Source of the DNA: Rhizobium sp. NZLR1
GTDB lineage: Bacteria > Pseudomonadota > Alphaproteobacteria > Rhizobiales > Rhizobiaceae
NCBI RefSeq assembly: GCF_017357385.1
Contig: NZ_CP071632.1
Span: 3,167,501 to 3,231,500, forward strand
Direction: 5' to 3'
DNA length: 64,000 nt
The notes beneath the pieces are model-generated. The model did not search any database and had not been told where the DNA came from. It was given only the letters and a program-made list of their open reading frames with translations. Of this stretch, positions 1 through 10,069 are shown one piece after another; positions within the stretch are counted from its first letter, which is position 1, and each line of letters starts with the position of its first letter. Both the position numbers and the translations under genes were made by a program.

Positions 1-211
1 GCACCTCGTTCGGATTGACCGTGATGATATCACCGGCCTCGGCCTCCACCACGCCACGGCCGCTGAGCGATTTCTGCGCCCCTGATGAGACGAGGCCGAT
101 GCCGAACTGCTCATGCGTGTGCCGGGAGAAACTGTGATGCGTTTCCGCTTCCACCGCTTCGACGCCCGCCAGCGCCGAGCGCAGCATCCTGAATTGGGTT
201 TTTGCCATCAT
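1..211 (-). CDS. AraC-family transcriptional regulator, N-terminal part (cut by window edge)
   Basis: The first 70 codons are visible on the minus strand, starting at an ATG at 211 that is directly followed by a second ATG. The peptide contains ETHHSFSRHTHEQFGIG and later GDIITVNPNE, the pattern of the cupin sensory domain at the N terminus of AraC regulators ('H.H..y.ig....G' and 'G....i.pge'). The DNA-binding domain would lie beyond the left edge. The ligand and targets cannot be deduced. The APH-like gene that follows in the window is also on the minus strand but lies upstream of this start, with a 59-base gap. Confidence 0.72.
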   Translation of the reverse strand, partial: MMAKTQFRMLRSALAGVEAVEAETHHSFSRHTHEQFGIGLVSSGAQKSLSGRGVVEAEAGDIITVNPNEV

Positions 212-270
212 CTGCCCGCAGGTCCGATCGCAGGCCACTCTGCCAGCCGCAGAGCATTGACGCAATCGAC

Positions 271-1059
271 CTAGAAGAACTCGTCGAGCAGCTGATAATA
301 ATCGAGCCTGGCCGGATCTGTGGCCGGTATGCCGTATCGATCGAGGAAGGGCTGCACCAGCGCCTCGCCGAAATTATAGGCGATGCTGCGGCAGGCGAGC
401 GCGATATCCTGATAGCGGTCGGCGACACCAAGCCGGCTGCAGTCGATATAGCCGGAAAAACCCTCTGCCGAAGCGATGAAATTCGGCAGGCAGGCATCGC
501 CATGGGTGACGACGAGATCCTCGCGGTCCGGCCTTCTGCTCTCAAGCTCGGCAAACAGCGCCTGGGCACTTTTTCCAAGCCGCGCCTCGCCGAAATCGGT
601 CTCGTCGACGATGCCGGCCTGCATCCGCGCTTTCGCCACCGCAATGCGGCTCTCCAGCCGGTGATCGAAGGGGCAGAATGCGATCGGCAGGCGATGCAGG
701 TCGAGAAGGGCCGCCGCCAGCAGTTCGACCCGTGCCAACGGCGTCAGTGTCGATGCGCTGGCAAGATCACTCCCCGCCAGCGCGCTGATCAGCAGCCGGT
801 TGCGCTCGCCATCGCTCTCATGGGCGATCACCGCAGGGCATGGCAGACCGCAGCCCCTGAGCCAGCTGAGCCGCGTTGCTTCATCGGCAAGCTCGCCGAA
901 TGGCCCCATCGCCTCGCCCTTAAGGTAGAGGACCGGCAAGCCCTCACCTTCCAATCGGAAGACGCTTGCTGCGGAACGACCAAGCGCATCCCGCTCCATC
1001 CGGTAGCCGGACAGCCGTGCCCCAAGCGATCCAGCCGGCAATCTTTCAGAAAATGTCAA
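271..1059 (-). CDS. Aminoglycoside 3'-phosphotransferase-like kinase (APH(3') type)
   Basis: 262 residues, the normal APH(3') length. The Brenner/kinase motif VTHGDACLPN is at about 184-193 and the metal-binding segment GYIDCSRLGVADRYQDIAL at 203-221. The C terminus YQLLDEFF closely matches the YRLLDEFF end of APH(3')-II. Enzymes of this family phosphorylate the 3'-OH of kanamycin/neomycin with ATP. The start is TTG at 1059: the N-terminal segment before the first ATG (residue 21) aligns with APH(3') proteins, and the TTG overlaps the TGA stop of the 53-aa gene upstream, which suggests translational coupling. Base composition is like its neighbours and there are no flanking mobile elements, so this is probably an intrinsic chromosomal copy. 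The substrate is not proven. Confidence 0.85.
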   Translation of the reverse strand: MTFSERLPAGSLGARLSGYRMERDALGRSAASVFRLEGEGLPVLYLKGEAMGPFGELADEATRLSWLRGCGLPCPAVIAHESDGERNRLLISALAGSDLASASTLTPLARVELLAAALLDLHRLPIAFCPFDHRLESRIAVAKARMQAGIVDETDFGEARLGKSAQALFAELESRRPDREDLVVTHGDACLPNFIASAEGFSGYIDCSRLGVADRYQDIALACRSIAYNFGEALVQPFLDRYGIPATDPARLDYYQLLDEFF

Positions 1060-1217
1060 TGAATGGTGCCGGCAGGCGCGGCTTCCAGAAGGATTTCGAA
1101 CGCCTCTTCCAGAGCCGCCACCAGAATATCGGTCAGCTCGTCGCCCTTGTTCTCCAGGAACAGTGCGCTCACGGCTTCATCCTGACGCTCAAGAAAATTC
1201 TCGATCTCGTTCGACAT
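1056..1217 (-). CDS. Small hypothetical protein (53 aa) coupled to the APH gene
   Basis: A 53-residue acidic protein starting MSNEIENFLERQDEAVSALF. It is too short for most ORF filters. Its ATG at 1217 follows a purine-rich GAGGACAATGAT stretch, giving a plausible GAGG ribosome binding site. Its TGA stop at 1056-1058 overlaps the TTG start of the downstream kinase (TTGA), a classic coupled arrangement. The sequence is predicted mostly helical with many Glu/Asp/Leu, and has no signal peptide or membrane segment. I recognise no family. The overlap and the ribosome binding site are the main evidence that it is real. Confidence 0.55.
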   Translation of the reverse strand: MSNEIENFLERQDEAVSALFLENKGDELTDILVAALEEAFEILLEAAPAGTIH

Positions 1218-1311
1218 ATCATTGTCCTCTTCTGCACCGTATCATCACGGCCATGAGGAGAGGCTAGATGCGGTTCCTTGCGCGTGGCTTATTGCCGGCG
1301 AGTTTCCAAAT

Positions 1312-2388
1312 TCAATCAGGAAGCCCCCGACTTTTCCACTGGCTGCGCGGAATTGCTCCGCTGACATCATGGGCAAAAGAGACAACCTTCGTAGCGTCTT
1401 CATCCACTTCGCAACGAAAGTGTACATCGTACCAGCCTTCAGCTGTGCGGAAGGCGGCTCGAAGGTCGAGGACAGTGCCGCGTGACAAACCCTGACTAGG
1501 TACAATAGTTGGCTGAAAGCTTGGTGAAGCGTGGATCAGCTGTTGCTGGAGTTCGCTTCTGCAAAGCTGGGCAACACGTTTAGCCCGCGGCACGCCATTC
1601 ATCGCGATTTTCGCCACGGGATCATCATCGGCGGCCTGCGAAAACAAGGTCTTTGCTTTCACGAGATCGTCCTTTACTGCGTCCGTTTTCGTCGGCTCAG
1701 TAGGCTTCGGTTCGGGCGGCTTGAGCACCTCGATATCGGTTTTGGCTTCACCCGTCGCTTCTGCACGAGGCGCATTGCGCTCAGGAGAAACGTCGACCGC
1801 TGCGACCTCGGGAAGTTGTACATCGTCAGGAACCGGCCTTGCCGGAGGCGTTTCGGTCTGCAGTTTTCCCGCTGAAGCCTCTGCAGGCGCCTCTTCCGGC
1901 TTCGCGCCGTGCTGGGGCGCCGTCGTCGCGGGCTCTATCTCACCCTGAGAAGAATTCCCCGCCGGCGATTTTTTCGGTCCGCTATTCCTATCGCCGAACT
2001 CGAAAACAGGATTCATGCTCGGCAAGGGGGCCGCGGGCTTGACTTGCTCTGACGGCTTATTTTCAGCGGGTGGCGGTGGCGGTGGCGGAGGAGGAGGAGG
2101 TGGTGGCGGAGGTGGCGGTTGCTTCTTCGCCTGTTCCGGCGGCTTCGGCTCCGGTGGTTTTTCCTCGGGCTTGGGCTCCGGCTTCTTCTCCTCCGGCGGC
2201 GGGACGAGCTCGACCTTCACGCTTTCGTCTTCGGCAGGTTTCGGCTCGATCTTCGGCAGCCCAAAGATCAGAAGCGCGACAAGGGGAACATGCAGAAGCA
2301 CGGACGCGACGACACCCCAGCGGATTTCGGGCCGCTGCTTTCTCGTTTCGTGCTGCGTTTCCGCCGGTACAACGTCTTCTTCTGTCAC
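1312..2388 (-). CDS. DUF930 domain protein with TonB-like proline-rich stalk
   Basis: About 358 residues from a GTG at 2388. The longer frame back to 2430 starts at a TTG inside the U-tract of the preceding gene's terminator, so I rejected that start. Order: short cytoplasmic head, one membrane helix (WGVVASVLLHVPLVALLIFG), then a Pro/Glu/Lys-rich stalk with an uninterrupted run of 17 prolines, then the C-terminal DUF930 domain with conserved Cys in AQLCRSELQ and FRCEVDE. This N-in, single-helix, proline-stalk layout resembles TonB/TolA envelope proteins. The stalk would span the periplasm. Function is unknown. The next gene upstream (2467-3186) encodes a second, shorter DUF930 protein, so the two are tandem paralogues. 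Confidence 0.8.
   Translation of the reverse strand: MTEEDVVPAETQHETRKQRPEIRWGVVASVLLHVPLVALLIFGLPKIEPKPAEDESVKVELVPPPEEKKPEPKPEEKPPEPKPPEQAKKQPPPPPPPPPPPPPPPPPAENKPSEQVKPAAPLPSMNPVFEFGDRNSGPKKSPAGNSSQGEIEPATTAPQHGAKPEEAPAEASAGKLQTETPPARPVPDDVQLPEVAAVDVSPERNAPRAEATGEAKTDIEVLKPPEPKPTEPTKTDAVKDDLVKAKTLFSQAADDDPVAKIAMNGVPRAKRVAQLCRSELQQQLIHASPSFQPTIVPSQGLSRGTVLDLRAAFRTAEGWYDVHFRCEVDEDATKVVSFAHDVSGAIPRSQWKSRGLPD
2068..2118. repeat. Low-complexity GGN tract encoding 17 consecutive prolines
   Basis: Fifty-one bases of imperfect GGT/GGC/GGA triplets (plus strand), read on the minus strand as 17 Pro codons inside the DUF930 stalk. The mix of third bases argues against simple slippage but the tract is still a likely place for length variation between strains and a ribosome-stalling sequence that may need EF-P. 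Confidence 0.85.
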
Positions 2389-2435
2389 AGCAGCGATGTG
2401 GCCTTTAAAGCGGGCAGCATCAAGCCACAAAAGAA

Positions 2436-2462
2436 AAAAACCGCGTGATCACAGCCGCGGTT
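2436..2462 (-). terminator. Rho-independent terminator of the 239-aa DUF930 gene
   Basis: Read on the minus strand: AACCGCG, a ten-base loop, CGCGGTT, then a run of T (TTTTTTTC). It begins 5 bases after the stop codon of the 2467-3186 gene. It separates that gene from the next DUF930 gene, so the second copy probably has its own promoter or relies on read-through. Confidence 0.8.
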
Positions 2463-2466
2463 GGTG

Positions 2467-3186
2467 TCATTGGTCGGCGGCCCCGTCGTCGGCCACCAGA
2501 TCATGCGCCTGCCATTCACCTTGCGGAATGGCATCGCCGACCAGAAAGGCAAAGGACATAACCTTGCCGGAGCCGGCATCGAGCCCGCATTGGAACTGAA
2601 TGTTGTACCACGCCCTCTTGCTACGGAAGGCGCCGCCTCTCACCTCGACGCTGTTGCTGCTGACCTTCTCCGGGGCCATCGCATAGGGGGCGAGCGTATC
2701 GGGCCGCATATCCGGCCGCGCGCGGCGCACCTGCTCCAGCGCCTCGAGGTCGCAGAGCTGCAGATTGCGCTCGCCGCCAGCAAGGCCACGCACCGCCTCG
2801 CGGGCGCGCCGGCTGCGCGGATCGGCAAGCACTTTGTCGGAAAAAAGCCGGCTTGCCGCGACGAATTCAGCCGGCTTTGGCACCAGTGGAGCGATTGGTG
2901 TCACAGAAGGTATTGCCGCAGCAGCGGGATTATTCGCAACCGGCGCATCCCGCTCGGCCTCGGGCTTTGCCTGTTCCGGCGAAGGCGCCTTGACGAGCTC
3001 GGGCGTTTTCAGCGATTCCACGGGCTGCGGAACGATCTCCACCGAGAGACCGTCATCAGGCAATGGCGGCGGCTCGGCCTTCGGCAACAACAGCAGAAAA
3101 AGCAGGAGCGCAGGGGCATGCAACGCAAACGACGCGGCCGCGCCCCGCTGGATCTCGCCATCCCATTTGCCCGCCGCCAGTTCCAT
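2467..3186 (-). CDS. DUF930 domain protein, short paralogue
   Basis: 239 residues with one membrane helix near the N terminus (about 18-36, ASFALHAPALLLFLLLLPKA), a Pro/Ala/Glu-rich linker of about 70 residues, and a DUF930 domain with RNLQLCDLEALEQVR and YNIQFQCGLDAGSGKV. The two domain cysteines and the final 'F....G..IP..EW..H.L' match the paralogue at 1312-2388 (which ends 'IPRSQWKSRGLPD'), so they are homologous. It is probably anchored in the inner membrane with the domain in the periplasm. No clear Shine-Dalgarno precedes the ATG at 3186, so the start is less certain than the family call. Function unknown. Confidence 0.8.
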   Translation of the reverse strand: MELAAGKWDGEIQRGAAASFALHAPALLLFLLLLPKAEPPPLPDDGLSVEIVPQPVESLKTPELVKAPSPEQAKPEAERDAPVANNPAAAAIPSVTPIAPLVPKPAEFVAASRLFSDKVLADPRSRRAREAVRGLAGGERNLQLCDLEALEQVRRARPDMRPDTLAPYAMAPEKVSSNSVEVRGGAFRSKRAWYNIQFQCGLDAGSGKVMSFAFLVGDAIPQGEWQAHDLVADDGAADQ

Positions 3187-3364
3187 CGGTCAGCAAGCGG
3201 CAATCGGACGATCGATGACGATCATGAAACTGAGGCGCGCGTTCATCATGAAGTTTGCCGAAAAATCGGGCCGGTAGCCCTGCCGCGGAATTTGAAGCAC
3301 GACCTGACACTGCCAGCACAGCCGAAGCCATGCAACAGGCAAAATACACAATCATTAATTGCAT

Positions 3365-3658
3365 TCAGCCGAGCGAGCCGATAAGATCCCGATAGGCCGC
3401 TTCCGGGAATGCCTTCAGCGTCTCGGTCCGCACATTGCCGCCCATGGCGAGCGAGAGCGTAAAATGCGCCATCACCGCGTCATCGGGCGCCTCGCAGACG
3501 GCAACCATGTCATGCCCGCCCATCGTCAGGAAGAACTGGTTGAAGGAGCCGCCGACGCCGGCGAGCAATTTCTTCGCCGCGTCCAGCCGCTTTGTCGAGT
3601 CGCGAACGTTGCGAATGCCCTGATCCGTCCAATCGATCAAAAGAATGTAAGTGGTCAC
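3365..3658 (-). CDS. GYD domain protein
   Basis: 97 residues, the usual size for this small alpha/beta barrel-like family. It starts at GTG 3658, behind a strong GGGAGGTG ribosome binding site 4 bases upstream, and begins MTTYILLIDWTDQGIRNVRD, the family signature (Y.ll..wTdqGi..i.ds..R). The family is related to the ferredoxin-like dimeric barrel group. No catalytic function is established. It stands alone between the DUF930 pair and rpoD. Confidence 0.88.
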   Translation of the reverse strand: MTTYILLIDWTDQGIRNVRDSTKRLDAAKKLLAGVGGSFNQFFLTMGGHDMVAVCEAPDDAVMAHFTLSLAMGGNVRTETLKAFPEAAYRDLIGSLG

Positions 3659-3812
3659 GTCGCACCTCCCAACGGAGGATTGGCCTACGCAAGCCTACGT
3701 CGACCTCGTTCGCGCGTCGCGATCGATCCTTCCCCCGTGGGTCGGGATTATAGCCTTGTCACCACTAAGGGACAAGAAAGCCATCGTGATCATTGGTGTT
3801 AATCACAAAAGC

Positions 3813-3839
3813 AAAAGCCGGGCATGAAGCCCGGCTTTT
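3813..3839 (-). terminator. rpoD terminator
   Basis: A perfect 11-bp stem AAAAGCCGGGC / GCCCGGCTTTT with the loop ATGAA, 27 bases beyond the rpoD stop. Read on the minus strand the right arm ends in TTTT. Because the arms start with AAAA and end with TTTT it can act in both directions. Confidence 0.88.
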
Positions 3840-3865
3840 CCAATCATAACGGCGCCGTCGAAGCT

Positions 3866-5923
<2,058 letters not shown>

Positions 5924-6392
5924 TTATATCGTCGCCTTCCTGACGCTATCCAATCTCGCTGCGGTAATGGGCCGTCTCAGGGCCGGACGCGTCGCTCGCG
6001 CCGCCCTCGAATCACCATTGCCCACCTAACGGGATGACATTTAAAGCCTGATTAACCACGATCGCCGGCACCGGACAGCAAAGCTTTCTTGCCTTTGGAT
6101 TTCCGGCAATGGTTGCGCGATCCGCCTTGACCCAGTTCACCGTTTCAACAAGTCGAACGGTGATTCCCACATTTTTTGCTCTCGTCAAGCTTTTCCACAA
6201 AAAAAGCTCACGAAAAATCGGAAAAAGCCTTATCCACAGGCTTTGAACCGCGGCAGCGATTGCGAACCCCTTATTTAAGATGCGGCGAACAAAAGACAAG
6301 GGCAGCAAAGATTTTGCGCGCCGCGCCAGTTATTCGCGCTATTTTTGCAGTCCTATCGTTGATCTATTCGCCTCTGTCCGGACGAATCTTTG
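5924..6392. other. 469-base intergenic region upstream of rpoD
   Basis: No gene is supported here; the short open frames lack family features. It must contain the rpoD promoter(s). A perfect DnaA-box 9-mer TTATCCACA lies at 6230-6238 and a weaker TTTTCCACA at 6191-6199. An A-rich run flanks them. I could not pick out a confident -35/-10 pair. Confidence 0.5.
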
Positions 6393-6740
6393 TTACTTTG
6401 CCTCGCCATCATAGGCCGTCACCTTCAGCGCGCCGAGATCGACCGCGGGAATACAGCGCAGATTGATCGAAGCCATCGCCGCACCGTCCGGGGCCACGCC
6501 TTCGCCGAACGGCGCGATGCCGCAATTGGCGCAGAAGTGATGCCGGATGACATGCCTGTTGAATGTATAGGTCGAAGGATCGGCTTCGGGTGTCTTCAGC
6601 ACCAGCTTGTCGCGCGGCACGAAGGCCAGAAGCCCGCCCCGCCGCCGGCAGAGCGAACAGTTGCAATCGATAGCCTCGGTGAATTCACCTTCGACCTCGA
6701 AAGCGACCTTGCCGCAATGGCAGCTTCCTTCATAGAGCAT
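6393..6740 (-). CDS. GFA-family glutathione-dependent formaldehyde-activating-like protein
   Basis: 115 residues from ATG 6740, chosen over the longer frame because GAGGAGGACAAA sits directly upstream. It has the zinc-binding cysteines of the GFA (CENP-V/GFA) fold: C7 and C9 (SCHCGK), C26, C28 and C31 (CNCSLC), and C70 and C73 (FCANCG). The family founder binds glutathione and zinc and was linked to formaldehyde conversion, but most members are uncharacterised and the formaldehyde role is debated. It starts 10 bases after the tdh stop and is likely the last gene of the kbl-tdh transcript. Confidence 0.9.
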   Translation of the reverse strand: MLYEGSCHCGKVAFEVEGEFTEAIDCNCSLCRRRGGLLAFVPRDKLVLKTPEADPSTYTFNRHVIRHHFCANCGIAPFGEGVAPDGAAMASINLRCIPAVDLGALKVTAYDGEAK

Positions 6741-6750
6741 TTTGTCCTCC

Positions 6751-7788
6751 TCACATCCAATCCATAACGACTTTGCCGGAGTTGCCCGACCGCATCGCCT
6801 CGAAACCGTCGCGAAATTCGCCGATCTTGATACGGTGGGTGATGATCGGCGCAAGGTCGAGACCACCTTGGACGAAGGCGATCATCTTGTACCAGGTCTC
6901 GAACATTTCGCGGCCATAGATGCCCTTGAGATTGAGCATCTTGAAGATCACTTTGTTCCAGTCGATCTCGAAGCCCGCCGGCGCAATGCCGAGAATGGCG
7001 ATTTTGCCGCCATTGTTCATCTTGTCGATCATGTCGCGGAAGGCGGGTGCGGCGCCCGACATTTCAAGCCCGACGTCGAAACCTTCGGTCATGCCGATCG
7101 CCTTCATCACATCGGCGAGATTTTCGTTCGATGCGTCGACAACGTGGTCGATCCCGAGCTTGCGCGCCAGCGCCAGCCGGTGCGGATTGATATCGGTGAT
7201 GACAACCTTGCGGGCGCCGGACCGTTTGGCGACGAGCGCGCCCATGATGCCGATCGGCCCGGCGCCGGTGACGAGCACGTCCTCGCCGACCAGATCGAAG
7301 GAAAGCGCGGTATGCACCGCATTGCCGAACGGATCGAAGATCGCGGCGATCTCGTCGGATATATCCTCCGGGATCGCCACGACATTGCTTTCGGGAATGC
7401 AGACGAACTCGCCGAACGAACCCGGCCGGTTGACGCCGACGCCGAGCGTGTTGCGGCAGAGATGGCCACGGCCGGCCCGGCAGTTGCGGCACTTGCCGCA
7501 GACGATATGGCCCTCGCCGGAAACCCGCTCGCCGACATGATAGCGGGTGACCGCCGAACCGATCTCGGCGATCTCGCCTGAGAATTCATGGCCGACGACC
7601 ATCGGCACCGGAATGGTCTTCTGCGCCCACTGATCCCAGTTCCAGATATGCACGTCAGTACCGCAGATCGCCGATTTTTTCACCCGGATCAGCACGTCGT
7701 TCGGCCCGACCTCCGGCACCGGCACATTCTCCATCCAGAGCCCGACTTCCGCTTTCGACTTGACCAGCGCCTTCATCATGTTCGACAT
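6751..7788 (-). CDS. tdh: L-threonine 3-dehydrogenase
   Basis: 345 residues (E. coli Tdh has 341). Zinc alcohol dehydrogenase family: catalytic zinc ligands C42, H67 and E68 ([16 protein letters not shown]), structural zinc cysteines C97, C100, C103 and C111, and an NAD-binding motif GAGPIG at 175-180. It oxidises threonine to 2-amino-3-ketobutyrate, which Kbl then cleaves. ATG 7788 ([10 protein letters not shown]) was chosen; the frame extends upstream into a repeat element and is not protein-like there. The gene lies downstream of kbl on the same strand, separated by 221 bases that hold an inverted pair of intergenic repeats, so co-transcription is likely but not certain. Confidence 0.96.
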   Translation of the reverse strand: MSNMMKALVKSKAEVGLWMENVPVPEVGPNDVLIRVKKSAICGTDVHIWNWDQWAQKTIPVPMVVGHEFSGEIAEIGSAVTRYHVGERVSGEGHIVCGKCRNCRAGRGHLCRNTLGVGVNRPGSFGEFVCIPESNVVAIPEDISDEIAAIFDPFGNAVHTALSFDLVGEDVLVTGAGPIGIMGALVAKRSGARKVVITDINPHRLALARKLGIDHVVDASNENLADVMKAIGMTEGFDVGLEMSGAAPAFRDMIDKMNNGGKIAILGIAPAGFEIDWNKVIFKMLNLKGIYGREMFETWYKMIAFVQGGLDLAPIITHRIKIGEFRDGFEAMRSGNSGKVVMDWM

Positions 7789-7828
7789 CGACAATATCCC
7801 GCCCTTGTTCTGGTTCCGGACCTTGCGA

Positions 7829-7991
7829 CTCCCTCTTCTCCCACCGGGGAGAAGGTGCCCGTAGGGCGGATGAGGGGGCCACACGGCACGCCATGACTTT
7901 ACTTTGTTTCTCGCTTGCCGCTCGAAACGTCGCTTTGCTCCTCCCCCTCATCTGTCCTGTCGGACATCTTCTCCCCGCTGGGGAGAAGAGG
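7829..7991. repeat. Inverted pair of rhizobial intergenic palindromic repeats (RIME-like)
   Basis: Copy 1 (7829-7878) and copy 2 (7939-7991) are diverged inverted copies of the same unit. Each has an internal palindrome TTCTCCC..GGGGAGAA followed by a pyrimidine/purine-rich tail (GATGAGGGGG in copy 1, CCCCCTCATC in copy 2). They resemble the Rhizobium-specific intergenic mosaic elements described in rhizobia. They sit between kbl and tdh, where the RNA would fold into strong hairpins. Confidence 0.75.
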
Positions 7992-8009
7992 AAGATGGCA
8001 GCCCCATTC

Positions 8010-9197
8010 TCAAATCACGCCCAGTTCCCGCCCTGCCTCGGCAAAGGCCGCAATCGCCCGCTCGACATCTTGACGCGAATGCGCTGCCGACATCTGCGTG
8101 CGGATGCGGGCCTGGCCCTTCGGCACGACCGGGAAGGAGAATCCGATCACATAGATGCCCCTCTTCAGCATCAGGCTCGCCATGTCCTGGGCAAGCTTCG
8201 CATCTCCCAGCATGACCGGGATGATCGGATGGCCTTTGCCGGCGAGCGTGAAGCCGAGCTTGGTCATTTCGGTGCGGAAGAGATCGGCATTGTCGGACAG
8301 GCGCTTGCGCAAGGCATCACCGTTTTCGATCAGGTCGAACACCCTGAGCGAGGCAGCGGCGATGACCGGCGCCAGCGTATTCGAGAACAGATAGGGCCGC
8401 GAACGTTGCCGCAGCCATTCGACGACCTCGGCCTTGGCCGAGGTATAACCGCCGGAGGCGCCACCGAGCGCTTTGCCGAGCGTGCCGGTGATGATGTCGA
8501 TCCTGCCCTCGACACCGCAATGTTCGGGCGAGCCGCGGCCGTTCTTGCCGACGAAGCCCACGGCGTGGCTGTCATCGACCATGACCATCGCGCCGTATTT
8601 CTCGGCGAGATCGCAGACGCCGCCCAAATTGGCGATGATGCCGTCCATCGAGAAGACGCCGTCGGTGGCGATCAGCTTGAAGCGGCTGCCTTCGGCCTTC
8701 TTCAATTCCTCTTCGAGTGCCGCCATGTCGTTGTTGGCGTAGCGGAAGCGCTTGGCCTTCGAAAGCCTGACGCCGTCGATGATCGAGGCATGGTTCAGTG
8801 CGTCCGAGATGATCGCGTCTTCCTCGGAGAGCAGCGTTTCGAAAAGGCCGCCATTGGCGTCGAAGCAGGAGGAATAGAGGATCGTGTCTTCCATGCCCAG
8901 GAAGGTGGAGATGCGCGCTTCGAGCTGCTTGTGCTCCTCCTGCGTGCCGCAGATGAAGCGCACCGAAGCCATGCCGTAGCCGCAGCGATCGAGTGCCTGC
9001 TTGCCGGCCTCGGCCAGTTCCTCGTTGTCGGCAAGGCCGAGATAGTTGTTGGCGCAGAAATTCAGCACCCGTTCGCCGGTCGAAATCACGATCTCGCCCG
9101 CCTGCTTGGAGCTGATGATGCGCTCGGATTTGTAGAGGCCGGCATCCTTCAGCGCCGAAATCTCGGCTTGGAGATGGGAGAGGAATTGCGAGGTCAT
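8010..9197 (-). CDS. kbl: 2-amino-3-ketobutyrate CoA ligase (glycine C-acetyltransferase)
   Basis: 395 residues, family-typical. Alpha-oxoamine synthase of the PLP fold type I group: DDSHAVGF at 208-215 and the PLP lysine K242 in GTLGKALGG. It splits 2-amino-3-ketobutyrate with CoA into glycine and acetyl-CoA, the second step of threonine degradation after Tdh, which is encoded just downstream. The start ATG 9197 ([10 protein letters not shown]) matches the usual N terminus and follows a GGGCCGCCC stretch rather than a strong Shine-Dalgarno. Confidence 0.96.
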   Translation of the reverse strand: MTSQFLSHLQAEISALKDAGLYKSERIISSKQAGEIVISTGERVLNFCANNYLGLADNEELAEAGKQALDRCGYGMASVRFICGTQEEHKQLEARISTFLGMEDTILYSSCFDANGGLFETLLSEEDAIISDALNHASIIDGVRLSKAKRFRYANNDMAALEEELKKAEGSRFKLIATDGVFSMDGIIANLGGVCDLAEKYGAMVMVDDSHAVGFVGKNGRGSPEHCGVEGRIDIITGTLGKALGGASGGYTSAKAEVVEWLRQRSRPYLFSNTLAPVIAAASLRVFDLIENGDALRKRLSDNADLFRTEMTKLGFTLAGKGHPIIPVMLGDAKLAQDMASLMLKRGIYVIGFSFPVVPKGQARIRTQMSAAHSRQDVERAIAAFAEAGRELGVI

Positions 9198-9261
9198 GGG
9201 CGGCCCTTCGTAGCGATTTCCGTGCCAGCCGGGTTAGCATATCGCCGCCGGCTTGTCTTCT

Positions 9262-9990
9262 TCAGCGCTGGACCGAGATCAGCAGGAACATCGGCCGGTC
9301 CAATTCCTGGACCCAATCGGGATTGTCCTGCAATTCCCGATCGTTCGGGCTCCACTCCTCGACATGGCGGATGGCGAAACCAGCCGCGATCAAGGTGTTG
9401 AGCGTCGTTCCAAGCTTGCGATGCTGTTTGACGACATCCTTGGCGAGCCAGTCGGTCGTGCGCGGACCCTCGACAGCATAGCGGTCGAGCGGCCAGACAC
9501 GCCGACCTTCGACATCGGTAGACCAGTCCGGGTTGCTCGGCGCCATGAAGATCGGATGCTCGATGGTGAAGACGAATCGCGATCCCGGAATAAGCGCGTC
9601 ATGCACGGTGGCAACGACACCGGCAAAGTCATCGACATAGTGCAGCGCCAGCGAGCTATAGGCGAAATCGAAGGAGGCTCCGGCAAGCTGGAGATGCTCG
9701 AGATCGGCGATCTCGTAGGTGATCGCGGCTTCCGATGTATCGGTCCGTGCTCGGGCGATCATCTTTTCCGAAATATCAAGCGCGAGAACGCTTGCAGCAC
9801 CTTGGCCCACGGCAAATCGCGAAAACCAGCCGAAGCCGCAACCGAGGTCAATAACGCGTTTGCCGGTAAGGTCAGGCAGAAGTGCTCGAACCGCCGGCCA
9901 TTCGGACGCTCCGTCCAGCCCGCGGACGGAGCGGCTGAGTTCGCTGTATCCGGCGAAAAATTCCACTCGATCGTAGATATTTCGGGTCAT
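9262..9990 (-). CDS. Class I SAM-dependent methyltransferase
   Basis: 242 residues. Motif I VIDLGCGFGWFSRFA is at about 46-60, an acidic post-motif residue follows in LALDISEKM, and YSSLALHYVDD forms the usual post-II segment, so it belongs to the UbiE/Methyltransf_11-25 group of small-molecule methyltransferases. GAGGAACGCTG precedes ATG 9990 as a ribosome binding site. The substrate cannot be inferred. It stands between recQ and kbl with about 79 and 64 bases to the neighbours. Confidence 0.9.
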   Translation of the reverse strand: MTRNIYDRVEFFAGYSELSRSVRGLDGASEWPAVRALLPDLTGKRVIDLGCGFGWFSRFAVGQGAASVLALDISEKMIARARTDTSEAAITYEIADLEHLQLAGASFDFAYSSLALHYVDDFAGVVATVHDALIPGSRFVFTIEHPIFMAPSNPDWSTDVEGRRVWPLDRYAVEGPRTTDWLAKDVVKQHRKLGTTLNTLIAAGFAIRHVEEWSPNDRELQDNPDWVQELDRPMFLLISVQR

Positions 9991-10069
9991 CAGCGTTCCT
10001 CCTGCGAGGCAGCATCTACCATGCCTCCTGTGCCGATCTCAACAATTGGCCGCCGGCTCAGCCTCTGGT

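Noticed and set aside
2015..2599. Glycine-rich plus-strand frame at the poly-proline tract
   Set aside because: Mirror image of the proline codons of the DUF930 gene; low complexity only.
6230..6238. Perfect DnaA box TTATCCACA upstream of rpoD as an origin or regulatory site
   Set aside because: A 9-mer like this is expected about 0.5 times per 64 kb on both strands, and another occurs at 62900-62908 with no cluster of boxes, no AT-rich unwinding region and no dnaA/hemE-type neighbours, so it is not an origin. Control of rpoD by DnaA remains only a possibility.
7893..9401. 502-codon open frame opposite kbl
   Set aside because: Antisense to kbl and to repeat DNA; no motif and no ribosome binding site.
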